From Pseudomonas mosselii (GTDB taxonomy: Bacteria > Pseudomonadota > Gammaproteobacteria > Pseudomonadales > Pseudomonadaceae), in NCBI RefSeq assembly GCF_005796105.1, contig NZ_VAUO01000004.1, forward strand, positions 1 to 64,000: 64,000 nt of DNA, in the 5' to 3' direction. Each line of letters starts with the position of its first letter. Positions within the stretch are counted from its first letter, which is position 1. The notes beneath the pieces are model-generated. The model saw only the letters and a list, made by a program, of their open reading frames with translations, searched no databases and had not been told where the DNA came from. The translations under genes were made by a program, and so were the position numbers. Of this stretch, positions 26,901 through 34,769 are shown piece by piece.

Positions 26901-29060
26901 ACCTACGCCTACGACAGCAAGACCACCGCGATCACCAGCGCGGTCAATCCGGCAGGCGTGCGCAGCTACCAGTACACCGACCAAGGCTACCTGCTCAAGG
27001 AAACCTGGGATGACACGGCCGGCGGCGACCGCTACGTCTGCGACCACGTCATCTCGCTGCAAGGCCGACCACTGGCGCGCGACGACAGCGACCAGCAGCA
27101 AACCCGGCATGGTTATGACACCCACGGCCGGCTGGCCTGGACCACCCAGGGCAACCTGCGCGCGGACTTCACCTACGACGCCAACGGCAGGCTGTGGCGC
27201 ACCGAGACCCGCGACCTCGACAGCCAGCACGCCCTCGTCTGTGAGCAGTTGTACGACAGCCTCGGACGCGAAATTACCCGCCACCTGACGCGCTTTAACG
27301 GCACGGTCGAGCTCGACAAACAGACCATCACCCAGGTGTGGCGCGACGATGACCTGCTGCATAGCCGCAGCCTGGCCCACGATGGCAGGCAACAACTGAG
27401 CGAAACCTTTACCTACGATGCGCGCAACCGCCTGGAGGCCTACCTGTGCGAAGGCGAGCCCGCCGCCCTGCCCTGCAATGCGAAAGGCCGCGCCATCGAG
27501 GAGCAGGACTTCAGCTTCGATGAGCTGGACAACCTGGTCGAGTGCAAGACCTGGTTCGCCGATGGCACGCGCGATACCGCCACCTACACTTGCGTAGGCT
27601 TGCGCCTGACTCGGGTAGCGCACACCCACGACGACTACCAGCCCAAAATCGTCGATTTCAGCTACGACGACGACGGCAACATGCTCAACGACGAGGCCGG
27701 TAACCAACTGGTGTATGACGAGTATGGCCGCCTGAAACAGGTACTCGATGCCAAGGGCCAGGCGCTGTTCGGCTACCGCTACGATGGCCATGACCACCTG
27801 GTAGGGGTGCGCGAAGGCGCAGCGACACAGGAAAGCCTGCGCCGCTACCAGAACGAACGCCTGCACAGCACCGTCGAAGGTAACCTGCTCACCCAGTACC
27901 TGTACGACGGCGAGCGCCCGCTGGGCCTGCAACAAAAAGGCGATGCTGGGGCCACGCGCCTGCTGCTGAGCAACATGAGCAACAGCGTGCTCGGCGAAAC
28001 GAGCCAGGGCAGCCTGACCGAGGCCCGCTACGCTGCCTACGGCGGACGTGACCAGTCGGGTCAAGCGCCAGAGTTGCAGGGCCTGCTTGCATTCAATGGC
28101 GAGGCGCGCGAGCGGGCGCTGGGCTGGTACCTGCTGGGCCGCGGCTACCGCGCCTACAACCCCGAGTTGATGCGCTTCCACAGCCCGGACTCGATGCCCC
28201 AGGAGACTGCCGGCATCAACCCCTACCAATATTGCCTGGGCGACCCGGTGAACTGGCGCGACCCGACCGGGCACGCAGGGCAGCCCACCACGCCGCCGGC
28301 GACCGCGGGCACGCGGCGCAAGAAAGCCAACAAGACCGGCCTGTGGATCACCCTGGGTATCTCGATCGCTGCCGCGCTCCTCTCCATCGTCACCTTCGGG
28401 GCCGGCGCGATAGGCGCCGTGGGTGCCGCAGGCTCCTTCGCAGCGCTGTCGGCAGCCACCAAAGTATGGATGGTGGTCGGTGTTACCGGCTCCTTGCTGC
28501 AGTTGGGCGGTACCGCAGTCCAGGTCGCATCTGTGCTCGAGAAGGATCCGGAAAAAGCCAATACGCTTTGGGCCATTGGCGGGGCGGTCAGTTTCCTGGG
28601 CACGATCATGACCGGTTTGGCAGCATCGCAGATGTTCTCGGCGAAGGCGGCGCTTCAGGCGGCGGCGGCGAAGAACGTAGCGGGTGCGAGCCAGTCGGAG
28701 GCAATGAAGGGGCTTGAAACCAGGGTTACGCAGCTAGAACAACGGCCACCTCAGCGAGGGGCTCGTGGGCCTGAGGGACCTCAGGGACCACAAGGACCAC
28801 AAGGACCACAAGGAGAACCGGGAGTGCAGGGCGCGCAAGGCAGGGCGGGTGTTGACGCGCCAAGCGGGGTCGGTGGGGTAAGAAATAATCCGATCTTTGT
28901 CGACGAAAAGAGCCCTACACCCACACCACCAAGTTCGCCATTACCCCCCACCAGGCCCACAGCAAGCGCAAATCGGTGGGTATCTGCCCCAAGCGGCGGC
29001 ATGGTGCAAGTAGAGTCCATGGATGTTGAAAAGAAAGCTTTAAAGTCGTCTAACGGCTGA
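23919..29060 (+). CDS. Full-length Rhs protein with hydrophobic and collagen-like tail
   Basis: 1713 residues. The N-terminal Rhs module (SNAFNFLGFMQGQVDPRTGQ) is shared with the truncated paralog at 11080-15045. YD repeats fill about 600-1380. The Rhs core follows near 1400-1450: LLGRGYRAYNPELMRF, NPYQYCLGDPVNWRDPTGH. The ~265-residue variable tail has a basic linker (RRKKANK), three hydrophobic segments (ITLGISIAAALLSIVTFGAG and others), a short coiled coil (MKGLETRVTQLEQ), an 11-triplet Gly-X-Y stretch and a Pro-rich linker. No known toxin domain, PAAR or signal peptide is seen and no immunity gene follows. Rhs shells usually enclose a cleaved C-terminal toxin; this tail instead suggests membrane insertion and trimerisation. 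Confidence 0.9.
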   Translation: MIASSSTHSNAFNFLGFMQGQVDPRTGQYTLGIELPKLAGNDLIGPTLPLRLDFSPLTTEDSGYGKGWSLNLTQYDLTSHTLSLITGESYRVTNDDPKPARIDEQKLVSFEFYKDDADNYRVVHRSGLIEHLRVQVSNGQRVALPHRVYAASGHWIELSYTRPAQLSHTCLDSIQDATGRRLLWVEYQSLSQFNLHLHPENGADGAALSTYTVKLTNRLVTSVVLPEGQANWEFEYLNNASTQNMTCLKQVRTPTGSRETLAYDDAGHLLPSGAPLARLPRVKSHEVDPGFKQPTMLTEYTYSANNFMGGNSSLKWTPGEDTLYKVPGSSTYFYESTQTQALDGKVVRKVFSRYNRYHLLVLQRTEQLGPVAEVQASRTAQPVEDWHIQETETVYHEDLNLDFALQPRKFQMAKYAIERWRMQSDTNKFRQQVTYTDFDEHGNQVLEVQPNGIHTVSEYYPKEGEANDDDRHTGCPADPHGFVRSTKRRTIYPADLGPGVLPDDMPETIPALGNVESGAVVLSSVFRYQLFGALTDATRSARVADQYLVIGSERLEQGEGGEALVLELTERSYLNQPDKPTLHGRQEHEQKTLYNPQADGLLASEGITTQWRYPNATRKHAAAPLEVRETVTCKGQQKNLLSLHSSLTGDVLRQQDLHGNFTAYEYDALQRVVKQTLADGTPNAAVHTFAYELVASAGQQATVTVTDAKGVATRSYYDGAYRLIEQWRKTEAATDEQKVYEASHDALGRVIEETHYDHATQFSGGQLAVSTRYVYGAWEEISQTLKADGTCLHNAYSPFGEFGDVNANWLTSAEQPTLRQQHSVTHSDLNDRTVRVERFDSDGKLAGRQDYYQDGLGQCRREEQRLRDPESGREELRRTLHAYDAHGRMVQTERPDKSVLRRTFAGHSRNELVERMALHTTGTAPGITVCEREFDGLERMIRLAGPREESYTYTGEQMLMSTRTTAAKREFDYTYDTSLSTQPKTISAKGQTANTYAYDSKTTAITSAVNPAGVRSYQYTDQGYLLKETWDDTAGGDRYVCDHVISLQGRPLARDDSDQQQTRHGYDTHGRLAWTTQGNLRADFTYDANGRLWRTETRDLDSQHALVCEQLYDSLGREITRHLTRFNGTVELDKQTITQVWRDDDLLHSRSLAHDGRQQLSETFTYDARNRLEAYLCEGEPAALPCNAKGRAIEEQDFSFDELDNLVECKTWFADGTRDTATYTCVGLRLTRVAHTHDDYQPKIVDFSYDDDGNMLNDEAGNQLVYDEYGRLKQVLDAKGQALFGYRYDGHDHLVGVREGAATQESLRRYQNERLHSTVEGNLLTQYLYDGERPLGLQQKGDAGATRLLLSNMSNSVLGETSQGSLTEARYAAYGGRDQSGQAPELQGLLAFNGEARERALGWYLLGRGYRAYNPELMRFHSPDSMPQETAGINPYQYCLGDPVNWRDPTGHAGQPTTPPATAGTRRKKANKTGLWITLGISIAAALLSIVTFGAGAIGAVGAAGSFAALSAATKVWMVVGVTGSLLQLGGTAVQVASVLEKDPEKANTLWAIGGAVSFLGTIMTGLAASQMFSAKAALQAAAAKNVAGASQSEAMKGLETRVTQLEQRPPQRGARGPEGPQGPQGPQGPQGEPGVQGAQGRAGVDAPSGVGGVRNNPIFVDEKSPTPTPPSSPLPPTRPTASANRWVSAPSGGMVQVESMDVEKKALKSSNG
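28758..28856 (+). repeat. Collagen-like Gly-X-Y repeat coding tract
   Basis: Eleven consecutive triplets encode GAR GPE GPQ GPQ GPQ, then GPQ GEP GVQ GAQ GRA GVD. Three identical 9-bp units (GGACCACAA) and one variant lie within. Pro at X in half the triplets is typical of bacterial collagen-like trimerising stretches. Confidence 0.92.
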
Positions 29061-29067
29061 GCCCTTC

Positions 29068-29100
29068 GAGTGAACCTCTCCTGACACGAGAGGTTCACTC
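29068..29100. terminator. 13-bp perfect hairpin after the Rhs gene
   Basis: GAGTGAACCTCTC (29068-29080) pairs with 29088-29100 around a 7-base loop, 8 bp past the Rhs stop. A T run is absent, so it may act as a transcript 3' end or mark the island edge. A pyrimidine-rich tract lies further on at about 29148-29180. Confidence 0.6.
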
Positions 29101-29246
29101 CTCTGACTTAGTCGCCTAATTCGTCAGATCACGCCTACATACCCTTTCCTCCCTCCTCCCTAACCTTCCTCTCCACGCTCAGCCCGCCAAGGCGTGGACG
29201 AAAGTCCACAACCCAGCGACCTACCTCACATATCCGAGACCCCTTC

Positions 29247-31763
29247 ATGCGTCACGCCAACCGGCGTCGGCACCCGCCGTCACCCCTTCGTTTTGCACCG
29301 CTGCTGGCCCTAGGCGGCAGTTGCCTGCTGCCCGCTGGCCAGGTGGCCCAGGCCGAAGAGCCTAGGCTGAAGTTCCATTCCGGTTTCATGCGCCAGGCCC
29401 CCGGCCAGCCGCCGGGTAGCGCCGAACTGGCCTTGCAGGCGTTGGCCGAACAACAGTCGCTGGCCGCCGGGCGCTACCCGGTACAGGTACGGGTGAACCT
29501 GGCCCACAACGGCGAGCACACCCTCGACTTCTACGAAAAAGGGCCGGGCCTGGGGCTTGCCCCCTGCTTGAGCCCGGCCCTGCTGGCGGAGCTTGGGTTG
29601 CGCCTGGAGCGCCTGGAAGCCACTGTCGACCCCGATACCGCGTGCATTGACCTGGCCGCCCAGCTACCCGGCGCCGACGTGAAGTTCGACAGTGCCAGCC
29701 TGCAACTGGACATCGCCATCCCCCAGGCAGCGCTGCGCCGCGACGTGGCCGGCAGCGTCGCCCCCGAACGCTGGGACAGCGGTATCAATGCAGCCTTCGT
29801 CAGCTACCAGGCCTCGGCCCAGCACAGCAGCCGCCGTGGCGGGCAGAGCCGCAGCCAGCAGGACCTGTACCTGAACAGCGGGGTCAACCTCGGCGGCTGG
29901 CGCCTGCGCAGCAACCAGAGCCTGCGCGAGGATGAACACGGCCGCCGCCACTGGAACCGCAGCAACACCTATGCCCAGACCGACCTGCCTGGCACCTGGG
30001 GCACCCTGACCCTAGGCGAGACCTTCAGCAACGGCGAAGTGTTTCGCAGCCTGCCATTCAAGGGCGTGCAACTGGCCTCGGACCTGGGCATGCTGCCCGA
30101 CGTGCTGCAAAGCTATGCCCCGGTGATCCGTGGCGTGGCGCAGAGCCGGGCAAAGCTCGAGGTACTGCACAACGGCTACCCGATCTACAGCACTTACGTC
30201 GCCGCCGGCCCCTACGAAATCGACGACCTGGGCGTCGGCGGCGGCAGCGGCGAGCTGGAGGTGGTGCTAACCGAGGCCGATGGCCAGGTGCGGCGCTTCA
30301 TCCAGCCGTATTCGAGCATCGGCAACCTGCTGCGCCAAGGCGTATGGCGCTACACCGCAGCGCTGGGCCGCTACAACCCGGTCGGCGACAGCGACCAGCC
30401 GAAACTCTGGCAGGCCACCCTGGCCCGCGGCATCGACTGGAACACCACCCTGTATGGCGGCATGCTCGGCGGCGACTACTACCGCGCCGGGCTGCTCGGC
30501 GCGGGTCGCGACTTCGGCCAGTACGGCGCCGTGTCACTCGACCTCACCCACGCCAGCAGCGACCTGGGCCGCGACCTTGGCAGCGTCAGCGGACAGAGCT
30601 ATGCCATCCGCTACGGCAAGGCCTTCCAGACCCGCACCAACCTGCGCTTCGCCGGCTACCGCTACTCCACCGAAGGCTACCGCGACTTCGACGAAGCCGT
30701 GGCCCAACGCAACGCCGACCAGTACTACATGGGCAACCGCCGCAGCCGCCTGGAGGCCTCGGTGCATCAGCAACTGGGCCTGCGCAGCTCGCTGAGCCTG
30801 AGCCTGACCCAGGACGACTACTGGAACAGCGACCGCCAGCGCCGCCAGTACCAGTTCCAGTTCAACACCCAGTACCGAGACATCGGCTACAACCTGTTCG
30901 CCTCGCAGTCACTTGGGCGCAACAACCTCAGCGACCGCATGCTCGGCGTGAGCGTGACGATCCCGCTGGGGCTGGGCAACAGCAGCAGCGCCAGCTTCGA
31001 CATGCAAACCCAGGGCGGGCGCCACATCCAGCGTGCCAGCCTCAGCGGCAGCGACCTGGACAACCGCCTGGGCTACCGCGCCGCGCTCAGCCGCGACGAG
31101 CAACAACGCAACAGCCTGGAACTGTCGGCCAGCTACCAGACCGCCCACGCCAACTATGGTGCCGGCATCAGCGAAAGCCGCGACCAACGCAACCTGTCGG
31201 TGAACGCCAGCGGCGCCCTGCTGGCCCACGCCGGCGGCATCACCCTGACGCCCTATCTCGGCGAGACCAGTGCCTTGATCCAGGTGCCGGACATCCCCGG
31301 CATCGGCGTGGAAAACGCCCCCGGCGCGCGCACCAATGCCAGCGGCTACGCCGTGGCGCCGCACCTGCGCCCCTACCGGGTCAACTCACTGAACCTGCGC
31401 ACCGAACAGCTAGGGCCGGACATCGAACTGGACAACGGCTCGCAGGCCGTGGTGCCGCGACGCGGGGCCATCGTCAAGGCCACCTTCGCTGCGCGCCAGG
31501 TTACCCGCCTGATCCTCACCTTGCAGCACGACGCCGGCCAGCCGCTGCCGTTCGGCAGCCAAGTCAGCGACGAACAGGGCAATGTCGTGGCCATCGTCGG
31601 CCAGGGCGGCCAGGCACTGATTGCCACCGGCCCGCAGGCGCAAACCCTGGGCGTGCGCTGGGGCAAGCAAGGCCAGCAACACTGCCGGCTGGCGATCGAC
31701 CCAACACAGATGCAACAGCGCCAGGGCTACCACCTGCAGACCCTCACTTGCCCGACCACCTGA
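29247..31763 (+). CDS. Fimbrial outer membrane usher (FimD/PapC type)
   Basis: 838 residues. Signal peptide ending near GQVAQAEE; N-terminal chaperone-binding domain (LKFHSGFMRQAPGQ, VRVNLAHNGEHTL, CIDLAAQLPGADVKFD). A 24-strand barrel with plug follows (GVNLGGWRLRSNQSLRED, PVIRGVAQSRAKLEVLHNGY, PYEIDDLGVGGGSGELEVVL). The C-terminal domains contain VPRRGAIVKATFAARQV and end LTCPTT. It secretes and assembles pilin from the chaperone complex. A tip-type subunit gene follows by 17 bp, but the matching pilin and chaperone genes are at 3305-4632. No strong ribosome site precedes the ATG. Confidence 0.93.
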   Translation: MRHANRRRHPPSPLRFAPLLALGGSCLLPAGQVAQAEEPRLKFHSGFMRQAPGQPPGSAELALQALAEQQSLAAGRYPVQVRVNLAHNGEHTLDFYEKGPGLGLAPCLSPALLAELGLRLERLEATVDPDTACIDLAAQLPGADVKFDSASLQLDIAIPQAALRRDVAGSVAPERWDSGINAAFVSYQASAQHSSRRGGQSRSQQDLYLNSGVNLGGWRLRSNQSLREDEHGRRHWNRSNTYAQTDLPGTWGTLTLGETFSNGEVFRSLPFKGVQLASDLGMLPDVLQSYAPVIRGVAQSRAKLEVLHNGYPIYSTYVAAGPYEIDDLGVGGGSGELEVVLTEADGQVRRFIQPYSSIGNLLRQGVWRYTAALGRYNPVGDSDQPKLWQATLARGIDWNTTLYGGMLGGDYYRAGLLGAGRDFGQYGAVSLDLTHASSDLGRDLGSVSGQSYAIRYGKAFQTRTNLRFAGYRYSTEGYRDFDEAVAQRNADQYYMGNRRSRLEASVHQQLGLRSSLSLSLTQDDYWNSDRQRRQYQFQFNTQYRDIGYNLFASQSLGRNNLSDRMLGVSVTIPLGLGNSSSASFDMQTQGGRHIQRASLSGSDLDNRLGYRAALSRDEQQRNSLELSASYQTAHANYGAGISESRDQRNLSVNASGALLAHAGGITLTPYLGETSALIQVPDIPGIGVENAPGARTNASGYAVAPHLRPYRVNSLNLRTEQLGPDIELDNGSQAVVPRRGAIVKATFAARQVTRLILTLQHDAGQPLPFGSQVSDEQGNVVAIVGQGGQALIATGPQAQTLGVRWGKQGQQHCRLAIDPTQMQQRQGYHLQTLTCPTT

Positions 31764-31780
31764 ACCCGAAGGTGCCAGTG

Positions 31781-32878
31781 ATGGCGCCTCGCTATACGGA
31801 TTTACGCATGTCCACCCTCAAGCACCTCTACGCGGCACTCAGCCTACTCGCGCTGTCCAGCGGCGCCCACGCCATCCCGCATTGCGCCTGGCTCACCACC
31901 CCTGGCCCGCTGCGCTATGACATCGACCTTGGCAATACCTGGGTGGCCCGGGATGCTCCTGTCGGCAGCATGATCGGCCAGATCCGCAACCTGACGGCGG
32001 CCGAGGCGCAAGGGCGCCAGATCCGCTGCGACAACGACGGCAGCGGCACGCTCACCTTCCAGGCCTCCCCGGCGGTTCCTGTGCACCCCAACCCGCTACC
32101 ACCGGTCAACAGCTGGAACGTCGATGGCAAGGTCCTCGACACCGGCATTCCAGGGGTGGGCCTGTACATTCGCCTGGGCTTCCCCTTCACCGGTGGCGCC
32201 AGTAATGCCTTCACCCCGAAGAACGATGTCGCCATTCCCTACGACGGCGACCACGCACGCGAAGTCGGCGCCACGCCGATCCAGATCAACACCGCCAGCA
32301 CCTTGATCGCCAGCTACACGCTGATCAAGACGGGGCCGATCCCCGCCGGGCTACAGCGTTTCGGCAAACAGATGGCGCGCAGCCAGATCACCGACCTGGG
32401 CAGCGCGCTGGATATTCATGTGAGCGGCGGCGTGCAGCAGGCGCAGTGCACCCTGAAGGCCGACGCAGTCAGCGCCGATCCGGTGCAACTGGGCACTCAT
32501 GAGGTGAAGGATTTCACCGGGGTGGGCAGCACCACGGCAGCCACGGACTTCCATATCACCCTCAGCGATTGCGAGGACGATTCGGCCGGCAGCATCGCCC
32601 GCGCCTTCGTGCGCCTGGAAGGTGCCCGCGGTTCGGTACCGCTGCTACCAGGCCTGGGCGTGTTCGGCCTGAGCAGCAACTCCTCTGCCGCTGGCATCGC
32701 CATCCAGTTGCTGCGCAGCGACAACACCCCGATGCCACTGCAACAGGACGAGCCGGTCACCGCGCTGTCGATCGGCGTGACCCGCCTGGACTTCAAGGCC
32801 CGCTACTACCAGATGGAGGCCAAGGTGACGCCTGGACTGGCCGAAGGTGCGCTGGACTTCACCATCAGCTACCGCTGA
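31781..32878 (+). CDS. Fimbrial tip-type subunit (two-domain adhesin)
   Basis: 365 residues. GAAGGTG precedes ATG 31781; an internal ATG at 31808 has a weaker site but a cleaner signal peptide (MSTLKHLYAALSLLALSSGA), so the start is open. The N-terminal part (about 30-220) is a lectin-like receptor domain with Cys pairs (IPHCAWL, IRCDNDGSG). The C-terminal ~150 residues form a pilin domain beginning QCTLKADAVSADPVQLG with HITLSDCEDD and ending DFTISYR. This matches FimH-type adhesins placed last in chaperone-usher operons. Ligand unknown. Confidence 0.85.
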   Translation: MAPRYTDLRMSTLKHLYAALSLLALSSGAHAIPHCAWLTTPGPLRYDIDLGNTWVARDAPVGSMIGQIRNLTAAEAQGRQIRCDNDGSGTLTFQASPAVPVHPNPLPPVNSWNVDGKVLDTGIPGVGLYIRLGFPFTGGASNAFTPKNDVAIPYDGDHAREVGATPIQINTASTLIASYTLIKTGPIPAGLQRFGKQMARSQITDLGSALDIHVSGGVQQAQCTLKADAVSADPVQLGTHEVKDFTGVGSTTAATDFHITLSDCEDDSAGSIARAFVRLEGARGSVPLLPGLGVFGLSSNSSAAGIAIQLLRSDNTPMPLQQDEPVTALSIGVTRLDFKARYYQMEAKVTPGLAEGALDFTISYR

Positions 32879-32944
32879 AAACGCTAAAGCCCTGGGTGCC
32901 AGGTGGCACATCCAGGGCTCTTGGGTGTTTTTCGACAACGGCAG

Positions 32945-32980
32945 AAACGAAAAAAGAGACTTTCGTCTCTTTTTTCGTTT
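32945..32980. terminator. Bidirectional terminator between adhesin gene and tRNA cluster
   Basis: A perfect 16-bp stem (32945-32960 with 32965-32980) around a TTTC loop, with A6 and T6 in the arms. It can stop both the rightward fimbrial transcript and the leftward tRNA transcript. Confidence 0.9.
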
Positions 32981-32987
32981 CGATGTT

Positions 32988-33063
<76 letters not shown>

Positions 33064-33145
33064 AAAGTGAAGCTTTACCGCATTTGGCGTGAAACGCTTG
33101 AAGCCTTTCACCACCTACACACCGCCACGGCGCTGTGCTTTGAAC

Positions 33146-33221
<76 letters not shown>

Positions 33222-33228
33222 AATGTGA

Positions 33229-33301
33229 CGTCCCCTAGGGGACTCGAACCCCTGTTACCGCCGTGAAAGGGCGGTGTCCTAGGCCACTAGACGAAGGGGA
33301 C
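33229..33301 (-). tRNA. tRNA-Glu (TTC), CCA not encoded
   Basis: 73 nt: GTCCCCT acceptor, anticodon loop CTTTCAC, TTCGAGT in the T arm. After the discriminator G the genome reads TCA instead of CCA, unlike the copy at 33472. The CCA-adding enzyme would have to mature it. It is 7 bp upstream of the next tRNA-Gly. Confidence 0.95.
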
Positions 33302-33393
33302 TAAGCCGACGCTTTTCAGCGTACCAGGTGATGAACCTCACGATTCAGCCTGGATTTTCTTTTCCTGCCCTGCCGAAGCAGTGCCGGAGAAAC

Positions 33394-33469
<76 letters not shown>

Positions 33470-33471
33470 AT

Positions 33472-33547
33472 TGGCGTCCCCTAGGGGACTCGAACCCCTG
33501 TTACCGCCGTGAAAGGGCGGTGTCCTAGGCCACTAGACGAAGGGGAC
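33472..33547 (-). tRNA. tRNA-Glu (TTC)
   Basis: 76 nt with encoded CCA; the body is the same as the copy at 33229. First gene of the cluster, about 60 bp after its promoter. Confidence 0.97.
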
Positions 33548-33608
33548 ACACTACAACATTCACTCCCTGAAGCGTTTGGCTGTGTGCTTTACGCTGCAAG
33601 TGGCGCGC

Positions 33609-33637
33609 ATTCTATGGATGCCTCGACAACCCGTCAA
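33609..33637 (-). promoter_or_regulatory. Sigma70 promoter of the tRNA cluster
   Basis: On the minus strand TTGACG (33632-33637), a 17-bp spacer and TAGAAT (33609-33614), followed by a GC-rich discriminator (GCGCGCC), typical of stable RNA promoters under stringent control. Confidence 0.88.
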
Positions 33638-33639
33638 GC

Positions 33640-33942
33640 CCTTTATCAAAATTTATTTAAATCAATGACTTCCCGTTTTCCTGGGCGCTTGCATCGGGTG
33701 CGCCCAGGGTTTGACGTTGCTATTTTGACGCCAGGTCGGCAAGCTCATGGCAAATCGCTATGAGCTTGAGTAATCCTGGCGTTGGCCGATAGCAAGGGAC
33801 AACGATCGTTCGCGGTTGAACCCGCTGCCGCCAGGTTCGGTTCGCACACTTGGCACATCTGCCGGGCTGCACTGTTCGCCATCGGACGAACTCACTACAC
33901 TCACGTATAGATGCAACACTTCTTCTTGATGAGGCGTTAACG
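33640..33942. other. Intergenic region upstream of the membrane-anchored coiled-coil gene
   Basis: About 300 bp. It holds an AT-rich stretch behind the tRNA promoter and two short hairpins: TGGGCGC/GCGCCCA around 33682-33706 and AAGCTCAT/ATGAGCTT at 33741-33767. No gene was found. The promoter for the gene at 33943 probably lies here but is not obvious. Confidence 0.5.
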
Positions 33943-34710
33943 GTGACACCACTTCTGATCACCCTGCTTATCGTTGCGGGTATCGCATTGCTGATCGTGA
34001 TCGGCTACCTCAACAACGTGGTCGAGAACGGCAAGCTCGAACGTGCCCGGCTCAAGGTGGAGCTGGCTGAGCGCCTGCGCCGCTGCGGCGAAATCTCCGA
34101 AACTTTCCCAGGTCAGTTCATGACGCCAGCGCTCAAGCTGATGCTGAGCCGCCTGGAACTGAACCTCAACCAGCGCCAACTGGCCCTGGACAAACACAAC
34201 ACGCCACTCAAGACACGCATTGCCGAACTCGAAGGCCTGATCGCCCTGGGCGAGAAGATCCCGGTAGGCAATCCGCCCTCGCCCATCCACACCGAAGTCA
34301 AGGCAAAGGATGTGCGTTTCTTGCTCGAACTGCTGCACAGCCAGATCGTGCGTGCCACCCAGGAAGGTTTCCTGGCCACCAACGAAGGCAAGTACTGGGT
34401 CAAGGAAGTTCGCCACATTCTGGTGCTGCTGCACATCGAGTTCTTCAACAACCTCGGCCAACAAGCCTTGCAGCAGAACCAGCCCGGCCAGGCGCGCCTG
34501 GCGTTCGAACGCGGTGTGCAGTACCTGCGCAAGCAGCCCGAGCCCAAGCAGTACGAAGAGCAGCTCACCTACATGGAAAAGCTGCTGGCACGCTCCAACG
34601 CCCAGGTACTGGACCAGATGGAGCCGGCTGCCGACGAGCAGAACGCGCTCACCGAAGGGCTGAAGACCGACGAAGACGAAACCTGGAAGAAGCGGGTCAT
34701 CTACGACTGA
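33943..34710 (+). CDS. Single-pass membrane-anchored coiled-coil protein, function unknown
   Basis: 255 residues from a GTG start with GAGG 8 bases upstream. A single N-terminal transmembrane helix (PLLITLLIVAGIALLIVIGY) anchors a long soluble helical part (LERARLKVELAERLRRCGEI, LSRLELNLNQRQLALDKHN). The C-terminal half has repeat-like helices (LGQQALQQNQPGQARLAFER) reminiscent of a TPR hairpin. It occupies the position of a conserved hypothetical next to the fRMsr/ATPase pair in Pseudomonas. No function is assigned. Confidence 0.8.
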   Translation: MTPLLITLLIVAGIALLIVIGYLNNVVENGKLERARLKVELAERLRRCGEISETFPGQFMTPALKLMLSRLELNLNQRQLALDKHNTPLKTRIAELEGLIALGEKIPVGNPPSPIHTEVKAKDVRFLLELLHSQIVRATQEGFLATNEGKYWVKEVRHILVLLHIEFFNNLGQQALQQNQPGQARLAFERGVQYLRKQPEPKQYEEQLTYMEKLLARSNAQVLDQMEPAADEQNALTEGLKTDEDETWKKRVIYD

Positions 34711-34738
34711 GGTCACATCGACCGCGTTGCAACAAAAG

Positions 34739-34763
34739 CAAGGGGCCTGTTCAAGGCCCCTTG
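34739..34763. terminator. Terminator between convergent genes
   Basis: CAAGGGGCC (34739-34747) pairs with GGCCCCTTG (34755-34763), followed by TTCATTT rightward and preceded by AACAAAAG, so it may work in both directions. Confidence 0.7.
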
Positions 34764-34769
34764 TTCATT

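Larger units (their letters stand above)
4633..29100. other. Accessory island interrupting the fimbrial operon
   Basis: The pilin and chaperone genes end at 4632 and their expected partners, usher and tip subunit, start at 29247. Everything between is accessory: Ig-like, P47-like, Rhs and autotransporter genes, with AT-richer patches (around 10.1-10.7, 18.9-19.6 and 22.3-23.1 kb) unlike the flanks. No integrase, transposase or clear target-site duplication was found at either edge. The right limit is placed at a 13-bp perfect hairpin (29068-29100). The boundaries are inferred from gene content. Confidence 0.7.

Noticed and set aside
26745..28274. 509-residue open frame opposite the full-length Rhs gene
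   Set aside because: Shadow frame covering the YD repeats and core.
28758..28856. CRISPR-like repeat
   Set aside because: The periodicity is 9 bp and in frame with Gly-X-Y triplets; there are no spacers.
29061..29246. Immunity gene expected after an Rhs toxin
   Set aside because: No open frame of useful size is present; the usher follows directly.
30344..31780. Long upstream extension in frame with the tip subunit
   Set aside because: It lies wholly inside the usher gene in another frame; signal peptide and ribosome site place the real start at 31781 or 31808.
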